The notes under the pieces: generated by a model | Told to the model about the DNA's origin: nothing | The model's input: the letters and a program-made list of their open reading frames with translations, nothing else | Databases searched by the model: none | Source of the DNA: Proteobacteria bacterium UBA7415 | GTDB lineage: Bacteria; Pseudomonadota; Gammaproteobacteria; Arenicellales; Arenicellaceae | DNA: 64,000 nt | Direction: 5' to 3' | Assembly (NCBI GenBank): GCA_002470515.1 | Contig: DKML01000016.1 | Coordinates: 132,115-196,114, forward strand | Position numbers and translations under genes: made by a program | Shown here: piece by piece, positions 1 to 8,306 of the stretch | Layout: each line of letters starts with the position of its first letter | Numbering within the stretch: the first letter of the stretch is position 1

Positions 1-1624
1 CAATACGAGCCGCTTGAGCCCAGAAGTATGCAACAGTTACGTAGCCCGCCATCATCAAATAATCGACCGCCGCTGCGTTTACTTCGTCTGTGTTCTTCAT
101 TGCTGACCAACCCACTGAACGCGTCAACGACTGCCACATTTTTACATAAGGCTTCAGCGCCCGGCCGTGCTTGTTCCAACGGTTGGCTTTAATGAAGTCG
201 TTCATTTCATCCATAAGCGGCTTAAGAGCGGCACCGCGAGTACCCAGTATTTTACGCCCGAGTAGGTCTAAACCTTGAATGCCTGTAGTACCCTCATAAA
301 GCTGAGAGATTCGAGCATCGCGTACTTCTTGCTCCATACCCCACTCCTTAATGAAACCATGTCCACCGAACACCTGAATACCTAAATTTGTTGTTTCTAA
401 ACTTGTCTCTGAAAGAAAGCCCTTTGCGATGGGCGTTAGAATCGCTAATAGCGTCTCGGCTTCTTCGCGTTCTTCACTCGGCAATTCTTGGGCCAAGCTG
501 ACATCAACCAGTTTGCCACAATACATATTCAACATGCGGCCGCCTTCAGCGAAGACTTTCTGCGTTAACAACATTCTGCGAACATCTGGATGTGAAATGA
601 TAGGATCAGCAGGTTTGTCTGCGTTTACACGTGGCTTAGTTCTAAATTGCACTCGGTCACGGGCATAAGCCAGCGACTTTTGGAAAGCAACTTCAGAGTG
701 TGCTTGTCCGTGCATGGCCACACCAAGACGTGATTCATTGATAAAGGTAAACATAGCGCTCATGCCTTTATTTGGTGCACTGATTAAGTAGCCCTGCGCG
801 TCATCAAAATTCATCACACACGTTGAGTTACCGTGGATGCCCATTTTTTCTTCGATCGAGCCACATCGAACGCCGTTTCGGTCGCCAAGGCTGCCGTCAG
901 TATTTACATTAAATTTTGGAACTAAAAATAGAGAGATACCTTTAATGCCTCTTGGAGCATCAGGTAGGCGCGCCAAAACAATATGGATAATATTGTCGGC
1001 AAAATCGTGCTCACCAGAGGAAATAAATATCTTGCTACCGCTGATTTTGTAAGTGCCATCTTCCACTGCTTCTGCATCAGGAACGGCTTTAGTTTTCAAC
1101 ATTCCCAAATCCGATCCCGCATGAGGTTCGGTCAGACACATAGTACCTGTCCATTTTCCTTCTACCATCGGCGGCATGAAACGCTGCTTTAGATGATCAG
1201 GAGCATGAGTGTGGATCGTTTTCATCGCGCCCGAACTCAAGCCCGGATACATACTCCAGCTATGGTTGGTAGCGATCATCATTTCCATAAACACTAATGC
1301 CATAGATTCAGGCATATTCTGACCACCGTATTCTTCAGGGCATGCTAGTAACGGCCAGCCATTGGCTACGTAGTTGTCATAGGCTTCTTTAAAGCCAGTG
1401 GGCGTTGTTACTTCGCCATCGTTCCATGTACAACCTTCCTCGTCACCAATGCGATTAAGAGGTGCTAGTTCGTTTTCACAAAACTTTGCGGCTTCTTCCC
1501 AGATGGCAGCAACCATGTCAGGCTCCGCAGCGTGCCCTCTCGCGAAGCGAGCATAGTGTGTTGGCATATCAAGCACGTCGTTGGCTACGAAGTGCATATC
1601 TTTTAGGGGGACTTTATAGTTCAT
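1..1624 (-). CDS. acyl-CoA dehydrogenase, DmdC-like group (3' end beyond window)
   Basis: About 541 residues are visible; the C-terminal end lies off the left edge (the family is usually near 590-600 aa). The protein starts MNYKVPLKDMHFV at the ATG at 1624. It shows the classic flavoprotein signature around CLTEPHAGSDLG and a later segment QVFGGHGFIKEWGMEQ with the nearby YEGTTGIQGLDLLGRK typical of the long acyl-CoA dehydrogenases that carry an extra C-terminal domain. That group includes 3-methylmercaptopropionyl-CoA dehydrogenase (DmdC) and several FadE-type enzymes; I cannot separate them by eye. Reaction: alpha,beta-dehydrogenation of an acyl-CoA, electrons going to ETF. The TetR gene immediately upstream on the same strand is the likely regulator. 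Confidence 0.88.
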   Translation of the reverse strand, partial: MNYKVPLKDMHFVANDVLDMPTHYARFARGHAAEPDMVAAIWEEAAKFCENELAPLNRIGDEEGCTWNDGEVTTPTGFKEAYDNYVANGWPLLACPEEYGGQNMPESMALVFMEMMIATNHSWSMYPGLSSGAMKTIHTHAPDHLKQRFMPPMVEGKWTGTMCLTEPHAGSDLGMLKTKAVPDAEAVEDGTYKISGSKIFISSGEHDFADNIIHIVLARLPDAPRGIKGISLFLVPKFNVNTDGSLGDRNGVRCGSIEEKMGIHGNSTCVMNFDDAQGYLISAPNKGMSAMFTFINESRLGVAMHGQAHSEVAFQKSLAYARDRVQFRTKPRVNADKPADPIISHPDVRRMLLTQKVFAEGGRMLNMYCGKLVDVSLAQELPSEEREEAETLLAILTPIAKGFLSETSLETTNLGIQVFGGHGFIKEWGMEQEVRDARISQLYEGTTGIQGLDLLGRKILGTRGAALKPLMDEMNDFIKANRWNKHGRALKPYVKMWQSLTRSVGWSAMKNTDEVNAAAVDYLMMAGYVTVAYFWAQAARI

Positions 1625-1666
1625 GATGTTCCTCAGTTTGGAAAGTTGAGTGCCGAAACACTCGGT

Positions 1667-1708
1667 GCTTGTTCAATGGTTCTTGTTCAATGCTTCTAGT
1701 TCAGTAAT
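1667..1708. repeat. three imperfect 14-bp tandem units upstream of the acyl-CoA dehydrogenase
   Basis: Units at 1667-1680, 1681-1694 and 1695-1708 share the core TTGTTCAATG (third copy degenerate); a further TTGTTCAAA follows. They lie in the 126-bp gap between the TetR gene and the dehydrogenase start, so they may be regulator half-sites or simple slippage repeats. Confidence 0.5.
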
Positions 1709-1750
1709 TGTTCAAATTGCGTCGGTTAAGTTACTAAAGTTGAAGTGACT

Positions 1751-2578
1751 TTATTCAGTAATGCCTAACAACGATTTGGTCATGGTAATGAGATCCAAAT
1801 AATAGGCGTCGATAAATTCTTCACGTTGTTGATTGGTCTGTAGTTCTCTGCTTTGCAGCTGCGTTTTCCAAGGCTTCAAATACCAGTCCTCAAGTAGCAC
1901 AACAATACTGTTCGCTATGGCTCTTGGGTTGTTGGCTGTAAACTGGCCAGACTCAATCCCTGCTTCTATTTGACCTTGAAAGCTGTCAATCGCGTCTAAC
2001 TCAATACGAGTCGAGGCTTGCTGTTGGTCCACGGGCAAACTGCGGGTTTCAAAGTAGAGAAAGAAGTACCACGGCTGCAATAGTGTACTTGCGTATAGGT
2101 GGTACCTAAGACTCTGTTCGATCTGCGTCCACAACGAATCTGATGCTTTAGCGTGGTCTCGGGTCATTTGACTACTTAACCGGACAATGTCCGCTACCAT
2201 TAACACGATGTCTTCTTTGCGCCCTATGCATGAATAGATTGCTCCCATGCTCATCTCAGTCTTCTTAGACAAATCGCGTAGCGACATGCGACTAAAACCT
2301 GAATTAGCCGAAATCTCAAATGTCGCTGTGAGAATCTTCTCCAAATTTGCAACCGCAAATTTAGCCTTCTGGGTCTGAATAACATCACCATGCCGCTCAA
2401 AAAGCCCTGTGTACAAAGCCTCTTCCTGTAAGGGAAACGTCTCTAGGAAGCGCGTGTACGAGCTGGTGTCCACTCTTAATAGCTCAGCGCTATCTGAGGT
2501 AGTCCTCGTCAAGGCGCTGGTAGAAACTGAATGTCGTTCCAAAGCCCCACCGTTTTTAACACCGCTCAATTCATGCAT
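1751..2578 (-). CDS. TetR/AcrR-family transcriptional regulator
   Basis: 275 aa. A TetR-type helix-turn-helix spans roughly residues 78-125 (FSRMSLRDLSKKTEMSMGAI followed by YSCIGRKEDIVL), followed by an all-helical ligand-binding region with WYLKPWK near the C-terminus. About 70 residues precede the HTH, a longer N-terminal arm than most TetR proteins. The start at 2578 is supported by an inverted repeat 21 bp upstream that fits an autoregulatory operator, although a later start inside the long arm cannot be excluded. The gene precedes the acyl-CoA dehydrogenase in the same direction, 126 bp apart, suggesting control of fatty-acyl or organosulfur-acid catabolism. The effector is unknown. Confidence 0.85.
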   Translation of the reverse strand: MHELSGVKNGGALERHSVSTSALTRTTSDSAELLRVDTSSYTRFLETFPLQEEALYTGLFERHGDVIQTQKAKFAVANLEKILTATFEISANSGFSRMSLRDLSKKTEMSMGAIYSCIGRKEDIVLMVADIVRLSSQMTRDHAKASDSLWTQIEQSLRYHLYASTLLQPWYFFLYFETRSLPVDQQQASTRIELDAIDSFQGQIEAGIESGQFTANNPRAIANSIVVLLEDWYLKPWKTQLQSRELQTNQQREEFIDAYYLDLITMTKSLLGITE

Positions 2579-2599
2579 TTGCGAATCCTATCACGAAAA

Positions 2600-2613
2600 C
2601 GAACGAGCGTTCG
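2600..2613. promoter_or_regulatory. probable TetR operator (CGAACG AG CGTTCG)
   Basis: Perfect 6-bp arms around a 2-bp centre, of the GAACG/CGTTC kind common for TetR/AcrR regulators. It lies 21 bp upstream of the TetR start codon, in the gap shared with the divergent transporter gene, so it could control both. Inferred from position and symmetry only. Confidence 0.5.
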
Positions 2614-2770
2614 CTTTATTTTCACATTTGAGGTTTAACCCGACAATCATTTGCTCGAAGAATTTGGGTCACTAAACCTCGAAACGCGTCCATATGGATT
2701 AAACTATCCGACAAGCCAAAACAATGTAGCAAGAACAACTCTCTAGTTCCGACCACCTCAAGACGTACCG

Positions 2771-4096
2771 ATGAAACTGATCTCGCTTAAGAAAAATGAA
2801 GTAGCGCCATTATTGATGGCCTGCCTGCACTTTTATTTGATCTTGTGCACTTATTACATTATCCGTCCGATACGCGCTGAAATGGCCGTGGCAAATGGTG
2901 TCGACAACATTCAATGGTTGTTTCTACTTACCATGTTAGTGCTGCTTGCCATAGCCCCAATCTTTGGCTGGATTACATCGCGCTATCGAACCCGCCAGTT
3001 CTTGTCGTACATCACCCTATTCTTCGCCTTTAATCTTGTCGTGTTCTACTTTTTGTTTCTGGATCCGCAAAGACCCGCCTGGGTTACTAGAGCATTTTAC
3101 GTTTGGGTAAATGCGTTCAGCATGTTTATCGTGTCGTTGTTCTGGAGCTTCATGAATGACATTTTCGAGACGAAGCAAGCTCGCAGACTCTTTGCGTTTA
3201 TTACTGCTGGGGGTACGGCAGGCGCAATCTCAGGCCCATTGATAACATCTTCTTTAGTTGAAGGAATGGGACTAGCCCCTTTGCTACTCATTTCTGCAAC
3301 CACACTCACCACGTCTACATTGACCATCCGATGGCTCGTTAACTGGCGCAAATCTCAAAGTGTTTTGAGTGCTAAAGCAAATGAAGCAAGCGCGTCCATC
3401 GCCACTGACCGTAAACTAGACACTGATGAAATAGGCAAACCTAAAGATAGCAAATTTGGTGACTCCCTTGGTGGCGGCGCACTGAGTGGTTTAAAGCTAA
3501 TCCTTAACTCACCTTACTTACTGGCGATTTGCGTATTCATCACTCTTTACGCTGTGAGTATTACTTTCGTAGTCATCCAACAAGCTGAACTTATAGAACA
3601 GACATACTCTGATCCAACACAAAGAACCAAACTATTTGCTCAGATCGATCTTGGAGTAAACGTATTAACGCTCCTAATACAGATCTTTGTGACCAGTAAA
3701 TTGCTTGAGTGGCTAGGCTTTAGAACGACCTTATTGATTATCCCATTGGGTATCACGATAGGCTTCGGTTTGATCGCCGTTATGCCTATGCTGCCCATCT
3801 TGATTGCTGTTGAAGTATTTCGCCGCGCTGGTGACTACGCCATTATGAAACCTGCGCGAGAACTGTTGTTTTCGGTTGTCAGCCGTGAGGAAAAATATAA
3901 GTCAAAGAACTTTATCGACACTGCGATATTACGCACTGGCGACACCATCTCGTCTTGGCTCTATAACGGCGTAAAAATTCTAGGCGCTGGAGGCACGGCA
4001 ATCCCGGCCATTAGCATGGCTATTGGTTGTGCATGGTGCGTGGTTGCGTTCTGGTTAGGCAACCAATATAAACAACGTCAAAAAGATCAATCGTAA
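2771..4096 (+). CDS. ATP/ADP-translocase-like (Npt/Tlc family) MFS-type carrier
   Basis: 441 aa, inner membrane, about 11-12 hydrophobic segments. The segment NDIFETKQARRLFAFITAGG and the early YYIIRPIRAEMAV match the bacterial proteins annotated as Npt1/Npt2-family nucleotide transporters or COG3202 ATP/ADP translocases. A hydrophilic loop of about 40 residues (SVLSAKANEASASIATD and on) splits the two halves. Free-living proteobacteria carry such homologues with unproven substrates, so nucleotide exchange should not be assumed. The gene is divergent from the TetR gene, and its 3' end overlaps the convergent quinol oxidase subunit II gene by 10 bp. Confidence 0.7.
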   Translation: MKLISLKKNEVAPLLMACLHFYLILCTYYIIRPIRAEMAVANGVDNIQWLFLLTMLVLLAIAPIFGWITSRYRTRQFLSYITLFFAFNLVVFYFLFLDPQRPAWVTRAFYVWVNAFSMFIVSLFWSFMNDIFETKQARRLFAFITAGGTAGAISGPLITSSLVEGMGLAPLLLISATTLTTSTLTIRWLVNWRKSQSVLSAKANEASASIATDRKLDTDEIGKPKDSKFGDSLGGGALSGLKLILNSPYLLAICVFITLYAVSITFVVIQQAELIEQTYSDPTQRTKLFAQIDLGVNVLTLLIQIFVTSKLLEWLGFRTTLLIIPLGITIGFGLIAVMPMLPILIAVEVFRRAGDYAIMKPARELLFSVVSREEKYKSKNFIDTAILRTGDTISSWLYNGVKILGAGGTAIPAISMAIGCAWCVVAFWLGNQYKQRQKDQS

Positions 4097-5082
4097 GTAA
4101 GCTCAGAAGCCTTGCCCGAAAAAACTCGGTAGACAAAAATCGTATAAACGAAAATGCAAGGCAGTGCGATTACTACGCCGACAAACGTAAACTTCAGTGA
4201 GCTGGTATGCGCTGCGGCCTCCCAAATCGTCAGTTGTCCAATAATAATGTCTGGAAAAATACTGTAGGCCAGCCCCAAAGCGGCCATCACACAAATAATC
4301 ACGGGGCACATAAATATCATCCATGGATTTGTCATTAGAAGCTGTTCTGGGGTTCGGCTGAGTAGAACATAAAGTAGGCTTAACGCTATAACCGAAGCGA
4401 TAGGAATAGGTAAAAGGCCAATAAACTGCGGCAGCTGAAACCAACGATCTGCAATGACTTGACTAACCAACGGCGTCGCGATTGATACGAGCAACAAGCC
4501 AACCGCCATCGGTGAAAGGCTTTTCTTCGCCCATACAGCTGCTTTTAGAAACAGTTCGTCTTCTGTCTTTATCATCAGCCAGCTGGCGCCCAATACGCAA
4601 TACAAAGCCGGTAGACAAAGCGCTATAAGGATAGAGAACACCATGTTCAGCTGAGTGTGTTCGAGACCGGTAATGTAAGAACCTAACATCCAACCTTGCG
4701 CAGTTGAAGCCAGCAGCGAACCAACAAAGAAAAGTTGATTCCACATAGCTTTACGATGAGATCCGGCCTTTACCCGGAAATCGAACGCCACGCCACGCAG
4801 TATAAGACCCAATAACATAACGGTAGCCGGCACATATAGGGACGTTAAGATAATGCCGTGCGCCGCAGGGAACGCGATTAGCAATACCCCTACTCCGAGC
4901 ACAATCCATGTTTCGTTGGCATCCCAGAAAGGACCGATCGAGGCAATCATGACATCTTTCTCTTTGTCGCTCGCTAACGGCAACAACAGACCTACACCTA
5001 AGTCGTAGCCATCTAGAATCACATAAAGCAGTAAAGCCAAGCCCATTATTGCGACAAAAATTATCGGTAATAGAGCTTCCAT
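4087..5082 (-). CDS. cydB: cytochrome bd-type (CIO) quinol oxidase subunit II
   Basis: 331 aa, multi-pass inner-membrane protein. The N-terminus LLYVILDGYDLGVGLLLPL and the following SIGPFWDANETWIVLG are hallmark CydB sequences. It partners CydA to form the two-subunit oxidase that reduces O2 with quinol. Its ATG overlaps the subunit I stop by one base (TAATG), indicating translational coupling. No cydX-like small ORF fits downstream because the convergent carrier gene begins there. The last 10 bp overlap the carrier gene's 3' end. Confidence 0.95.
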   Translation of the reverse strand: MEALLPIIFVAIMGLALLLYVILDGYDLGVGLLLPLASDKEKDVMIASIGPFWDANETWIVLGVGVLLIAFPAAHGIILTSLYVPATVMLLGLILRGVAFDFRVKAGSHRKAMWNQLFFVGSLLASTAQGWMLGSYITGLEHTQLNMVFSILIALCLPALYCVLGASWLMIKTEDELFLKAAVWAKKSLSPMAVGLLLVSIATPLVSQVIADRWFQLPQFIGLLPIPIASVIALSLLYVLLSRTPEQLLMTNPWMIFMCPVIICVMAALGLAYSIFPDIIIGQLTIWEAAAHTSSLKFTFVGVVIALPCIFVYTIFVYRVFSGKASELTYD

Positions 5083-6437
5083 TAGATGCGCCCTCCTGAT
5101 TGAAGATCGTATTCGTGCACGGGTGTACCTTTTAATGACAACGCAGGCTTGCTCGACATATAGAACAATGTGCTTATGTAACTGACTAACAAGAATGCAT
5201 AGATAAGAACGTAGGCTGTGAGACTGGCGATCAATACCTGAGGTTCGTGGTCAGCAACAACATCCGCAGTGCGAATGAGCCCATTCACCACCCAAGGTTG
5301 ACGACCAATCTCTGTAACATACCAACCCGCTAACACAGCAACCCAACCGGCAAAGGTCATTCCGACCAGAACTCTTAAACCCGTTGTCTCCAATTCACGA
5401 CCACGTAACAGCTTAATCGAGGACAACCAACTGACCAGTATCATAAGTAGGCCCATGCCTACCATGACACGAAACGCAAAGAATACCGGCGCGACGGGAG
5501 GATGCTCTCCAACAAAGTCGTTGAGTCCCTTCACTTCGCCATCTAAATCATGCGTCAATATCAAGCTCGCCATTTTTGGCACCTTTAATGCGTAATGCGT
5601 TGTGCGCTGTTCTTCGTCAGGGATGCCGAACAACGTTAGCGCTGCGCCTGATTGTGTATCCCAAATACCCTCCATAGCCGCCACCTTAGCGGGCTGATGC
5701 TCAAGGGTGTTTAGGCCATGTAAGTCGCCAATAAATACTTGGGTTGGCGTTAGTACGGCCGCGCACAGTATTGCCACCTTCAACACACTACGCGTACCTG
5801 GACCACCAACCCCTTTAAGTAACCGCCACGCACTGACTCCGGCCACCAAAAAAACCGCTGTGATTAGGCAGGCTACAAACATATGTGCAAGTCGATAACC
5901 GAACGAGGGGTTGAAAATAACGGCAAGCCAATTTTCGGCGATTAGCACTCCGTTCTCAAAGGTATAACCCGCCGGTGTCTGCATCCAAGAATTAAGACTC
6001 AGTATCCAAAACGCAGAAAGCGAGGTGCCTAATGCAACCATAGAGGTTGCGAGTAAATGAACACGGTTGGAAACGCGGCGACGACCGAACAGCATTATTC
6101 CAAGAAATGAGGCTTCGAGGAAAAATGCGGTGAGGACTTCGTAACCTAAAAGAGGCCCCGCTATATTGCCAGCCTGTTCCATAAAGCCTGGCCAATTGGT
6201 ACCAAACTGAAAGCTCATCACAATGCCTGTCACCACGCCCAATGCAAAAGTGAGGGCAAATACCTTTACCCAAAAGGCGTAGATGTAGTCCCAGTGATCA
6301 TCACCAGTTTGTGTGTATCGAATACGAAAGAAAAGCAGAAAATAGGCTAAGCCTATAGTGATGGTAGGAAAAAGAATATGAAAACTAATATTGAGCGCAA
6401 ACTGGATTCGCGCTAACAAGAATGGATCAAGCTCCAT
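5082..6437 (-). CDS. cydA: cytochrome bd-type (CIO-like) quinol oxidase subunit I
   Basis: 451 aa, shorter than the roughly 520-aa E. coli CydA because the Q-loop is short, as in the cyanide-insensitive oxidase (CioA) subgroup. Visible features are the early haem-ligand region NISFHILFPTITIGLAY (His about 20) and the quinol-oxidase signature GRQPWVV at about residue 378. The start codon is preceded by a strong GGAGG ribosome-binding site. It forms the terminal oxidase with cydB. Short Q-loop bd oxidases are often used under low oxygen or with sulfide or cyanide present, which suits the sulfur genes further along, though that link is inference. Confidence 0.95.
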   Translation of the reverse strand: MELDPFLLARIQFALNISFHILFPTITIGLAYFLLFFRIRYTQTGDDHWDYIYAFWVKVFALTFALGVVTGIVMSFQFGTNWPGFMEQAGNIAGPLLGYEVLTAFFLEASFLGIMLFGRRRVSNRVHLLATSMVALGTSLSAFWILSLNSWMQTPAGYTFENGVLIAENWLAVIFNPSFGYRLAHMFVACLITAVFLVAGVSAWRLLKGVGGPGTRSVLKVAILCAAVLTPTQVFIGDLHGLNTLEHQPAKVAAMEGIWDTQSGAALTLFGIPDEEQRTTHYALKVPKMASLILTHDLDGEVKGLNDFVGEHPPVAPVFFAFRVMVGMGLLMILVSWLSSIKLLRGRELETTGLRVLVGMTFAGWVAVLAGWYVTEIGRQPWVVNGLIRTADVVADHEPQVLIASLTAYVLIYAFLLVSYISTLFYMSSKPALSLKGTPVHEYDLQSGGRI

Positions 6438-6540
6438 TACAACCTCCGCGATGTTAGCTGTTGAGCTGAGTATACCGAGCGTTTAGAAAACAACACATGA
6501 CATCGGGCGATGATGCCCATAGCGTCAGGCAATATCTAAG

Positions 6541-6554
6541 TTGCCTGTGATCAA
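6541..6554. promoter_or_regulatory. possible FNR/ANR-like half-matching site
   Basis: TTGCCTGTGATCAA, about 104 bp upstream of cydA, matches 8 of 10 defined positions of TTGAT-N4-ATCAA. One half-site is good and the other poor. Oxygen control of cydAB would make sense, but this may be chance. Confidence 0.22.
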
Positions 6555-6697
6555 ACGAATGAACCAAGGTGCCTGTTTCCAGACACGCATTCACGTTCGT
6601 TGAGCAACTGCTTAATACGGCAAAGTGCAGCGAACAAGGGACACCCATTTTTCGTAAAGGCGACCTTTAGCCATAATCTATATTTGGAAATTGTTGG

Positions 6698-7765
6698 CTA
6701 TAGCAATAATAGAGAATGGATCGGTGCCATAACCGGAACACACTGCTTTGGTTGTGGTGGCCGTTCATCCAGAAAGCTTGGAGTCGTCTGCGAGTTAGCG
6801 GTAAAAGTAGCGTCTAACACGGCGGACAAGTCTCCACATTGCTCAGAGCCAGTGCCGCTCCCCGTTATAGAGTTTCCGTTAACATTGCCTAACACGTTGA
6901 TCGTCACGTTGCATGCCTCTCCAAACAATTGTTTCTGCAATGTAAAGCTACCGGTAAAATTGCCGTTCGCGTTAACTTGCGACTGCATTTGTTCCTCATC
7001 GACTAACATAACGAGTGAACGATCGTCTTTTACGCTTACACTAAGTGGCTCATCGACAAAAAATGGCCATATTTCGTCAGTCGGTGTAACAACCGTAACA
7101 GTCCCGCCAACCACACCATTGTATATGTGCGTATTATTTTCCGGTTCTGGCTCAACGCACTCTTCTTCAGGTTCAGGTTCCGGTTCAGGTTCCGGTTCAG
7201 GTGGATCGACAATAATTCCATCATCATCAATCTCGGTAACAGGTCCAACCCCCCATTTATAGAGATACACGTTAGACCGTTCTCGAACGTTAACGTCATT
7301 AAGGTTTCGACGAGCCATACCACTCACCATGAAAGCAATTACCTCGCCTTGATTGGGAGTCCAAACGTAACTGCCCGATTTAAATGGAGCCAAACCCACT
7401 TGCGTCCCGTTAACGGTATAAGGCCCCTTAATAATCTGGTCGAACCGCATGTATTCAAAGGTTGCTGCATTCCAGACACCGTTGAAGCGTGCGAAAACCC
7501 ATGCAGAGGCATTGCAACAATCGCTCTGTAAAATACTGTGCAATTTTTTATCCCAGACAGCACGTTTGCTATTTATGATGCGAAGGGCTGATGAGTTGTG
7601 GCTAACGGATAATGTCGCCGTTTCCGCCCATGTTGCTACTACCGCCGGATCGCGCCAAACCACACCTTCAAAATCATCCGGAAAAGCAGCTTGAGCGACA
7701 CTATGAAGGAAAGCGTAAGTTACTAAAACGCCTATAGAAAGACTTAAAAGTCTAGTCTTGTACAT
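6698..7765 (-). CDS. secreted protein with Pro-Glu repeat linker, function unknown
   Basis: About 355 aa. I take the ATG at 7765 (MYKTRLLSLSIGVLVTYAF), which has GAGG 9 bases upstream and gives a clean signal peptide ending near VAQA; an upstream in-frame ATG at 7792 would add 9 residues. The first half has a Trp-rich domain (WRDPAVVATWAET and so on). A low-complexity linker of alternating Pro and Glu at about residues 190-212 follows. The second half is Thr/Gly/Asn-rich beta-type sequence (NGNFTGSFTLQKQLFGEACN) resembling in style the lipoprotein at 12853. I recognise no family. Probably exported, perhaps surface-associated. Confidence 0.7.
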   Translation of the reverse strand: MYKTRLLSLSIGVLVTYAFLHSVAQAAFPDDFEGVVWRDPAVVATWAETATLSVSHNSSALRIINSKRAVWDKKLHSILQSDCCNASAWVFARFNGVWNAATFEYMRFDQIIKGPYTVNGTQVGLAPFKSGSYVWTPNQGEVIAFMVSGMARRNLNDVNVRERSNVYLYKWGVGPVTEIDDDGIIVDPPEPEPEPEPEPEEECVEPEPENNTHIYNGVVGGTVTVVTPTDEIWPFFVDEPLSVSVKDDRSLVMLVDEEQMQSQVNANGNFTGSFTLQKQLFGEACNVTINVLGNVNGNSITGSGTGSEQCGDLSAVLDATFTANSQTTPSFLDERPPQPKQCVPVMAPIHSLLLL

Positions 7766-8306
7766 GATCAAAATCCTCGATTGGGCAAACATTGGAGCTT
7801 TTCATTATACCAAGTGTTGTCACTAATAATTTGAAACGACCTTGATCATTAATACTAAAGGGGGTTTTACCGAGAAATTCGGGAAAAAAAGTGGTTTTCG
7901 AGACTTTCGGTCAAGAATTTTCGCGTGTGCTGAGCCTCTTTGATAATGAGAGTGAGTATAGAAATCGCTCGAAGCTTCTATACAACCTGACTCGAGATTC
8001 ACATAAGTTCGCCTGTCGCGCTTAAAACAATTATGCCAATCGCGCAAAACTTAAATGCGAACACAAGAAAGCGAGAAGTAGGATACAAACATTAAGACCC
8101 ACTCTACAGGACTGCAGTCAAGGGTTTGACATCCATAGGTCTTGATCTTAGCTCTCAAACATTAACCAAGGTTTACCAGGGTAACTTTACCCCGGCATCC
8201 CCACCCCGACCACAAGTTGGTTGTCCACCCTCTAGTCTATGGCCGGGTCTTTGATACTCAAACCTTACTGAGCTTTCTTAGTGAACTGAAAGAAAGGACA
8301 CTAGGT
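7766..8306. other. 541-bp intergenic region, no gene recognised
   Basis: This lies between the secreted protein start and the acnB stop. It holds A/T-rich stretches near 7800-7920 and pyrimidine-rich sequence near 8190-8240. A 74-codon open frame on the minus strand (7823-8047) has no ribosome-binding site or recognisable protein character. No clear terminator for acnB is seen. Confidence 0.5.

Noticed and set aside
6600..7262. 220-codon plus-strand ORF rich in Gly-Ser
   Set aside because: It is antisense to the secreted protein gene; the Gly-Ser run is just the complement of the Pro-Glu linker codons. It has no initiation signals.
7823..8047. 74-codon minus-strand ORF
   Set aside because: No ribosome-binding site, no family character, basic mixed composition typical of a chance frame in intergenic DNA.
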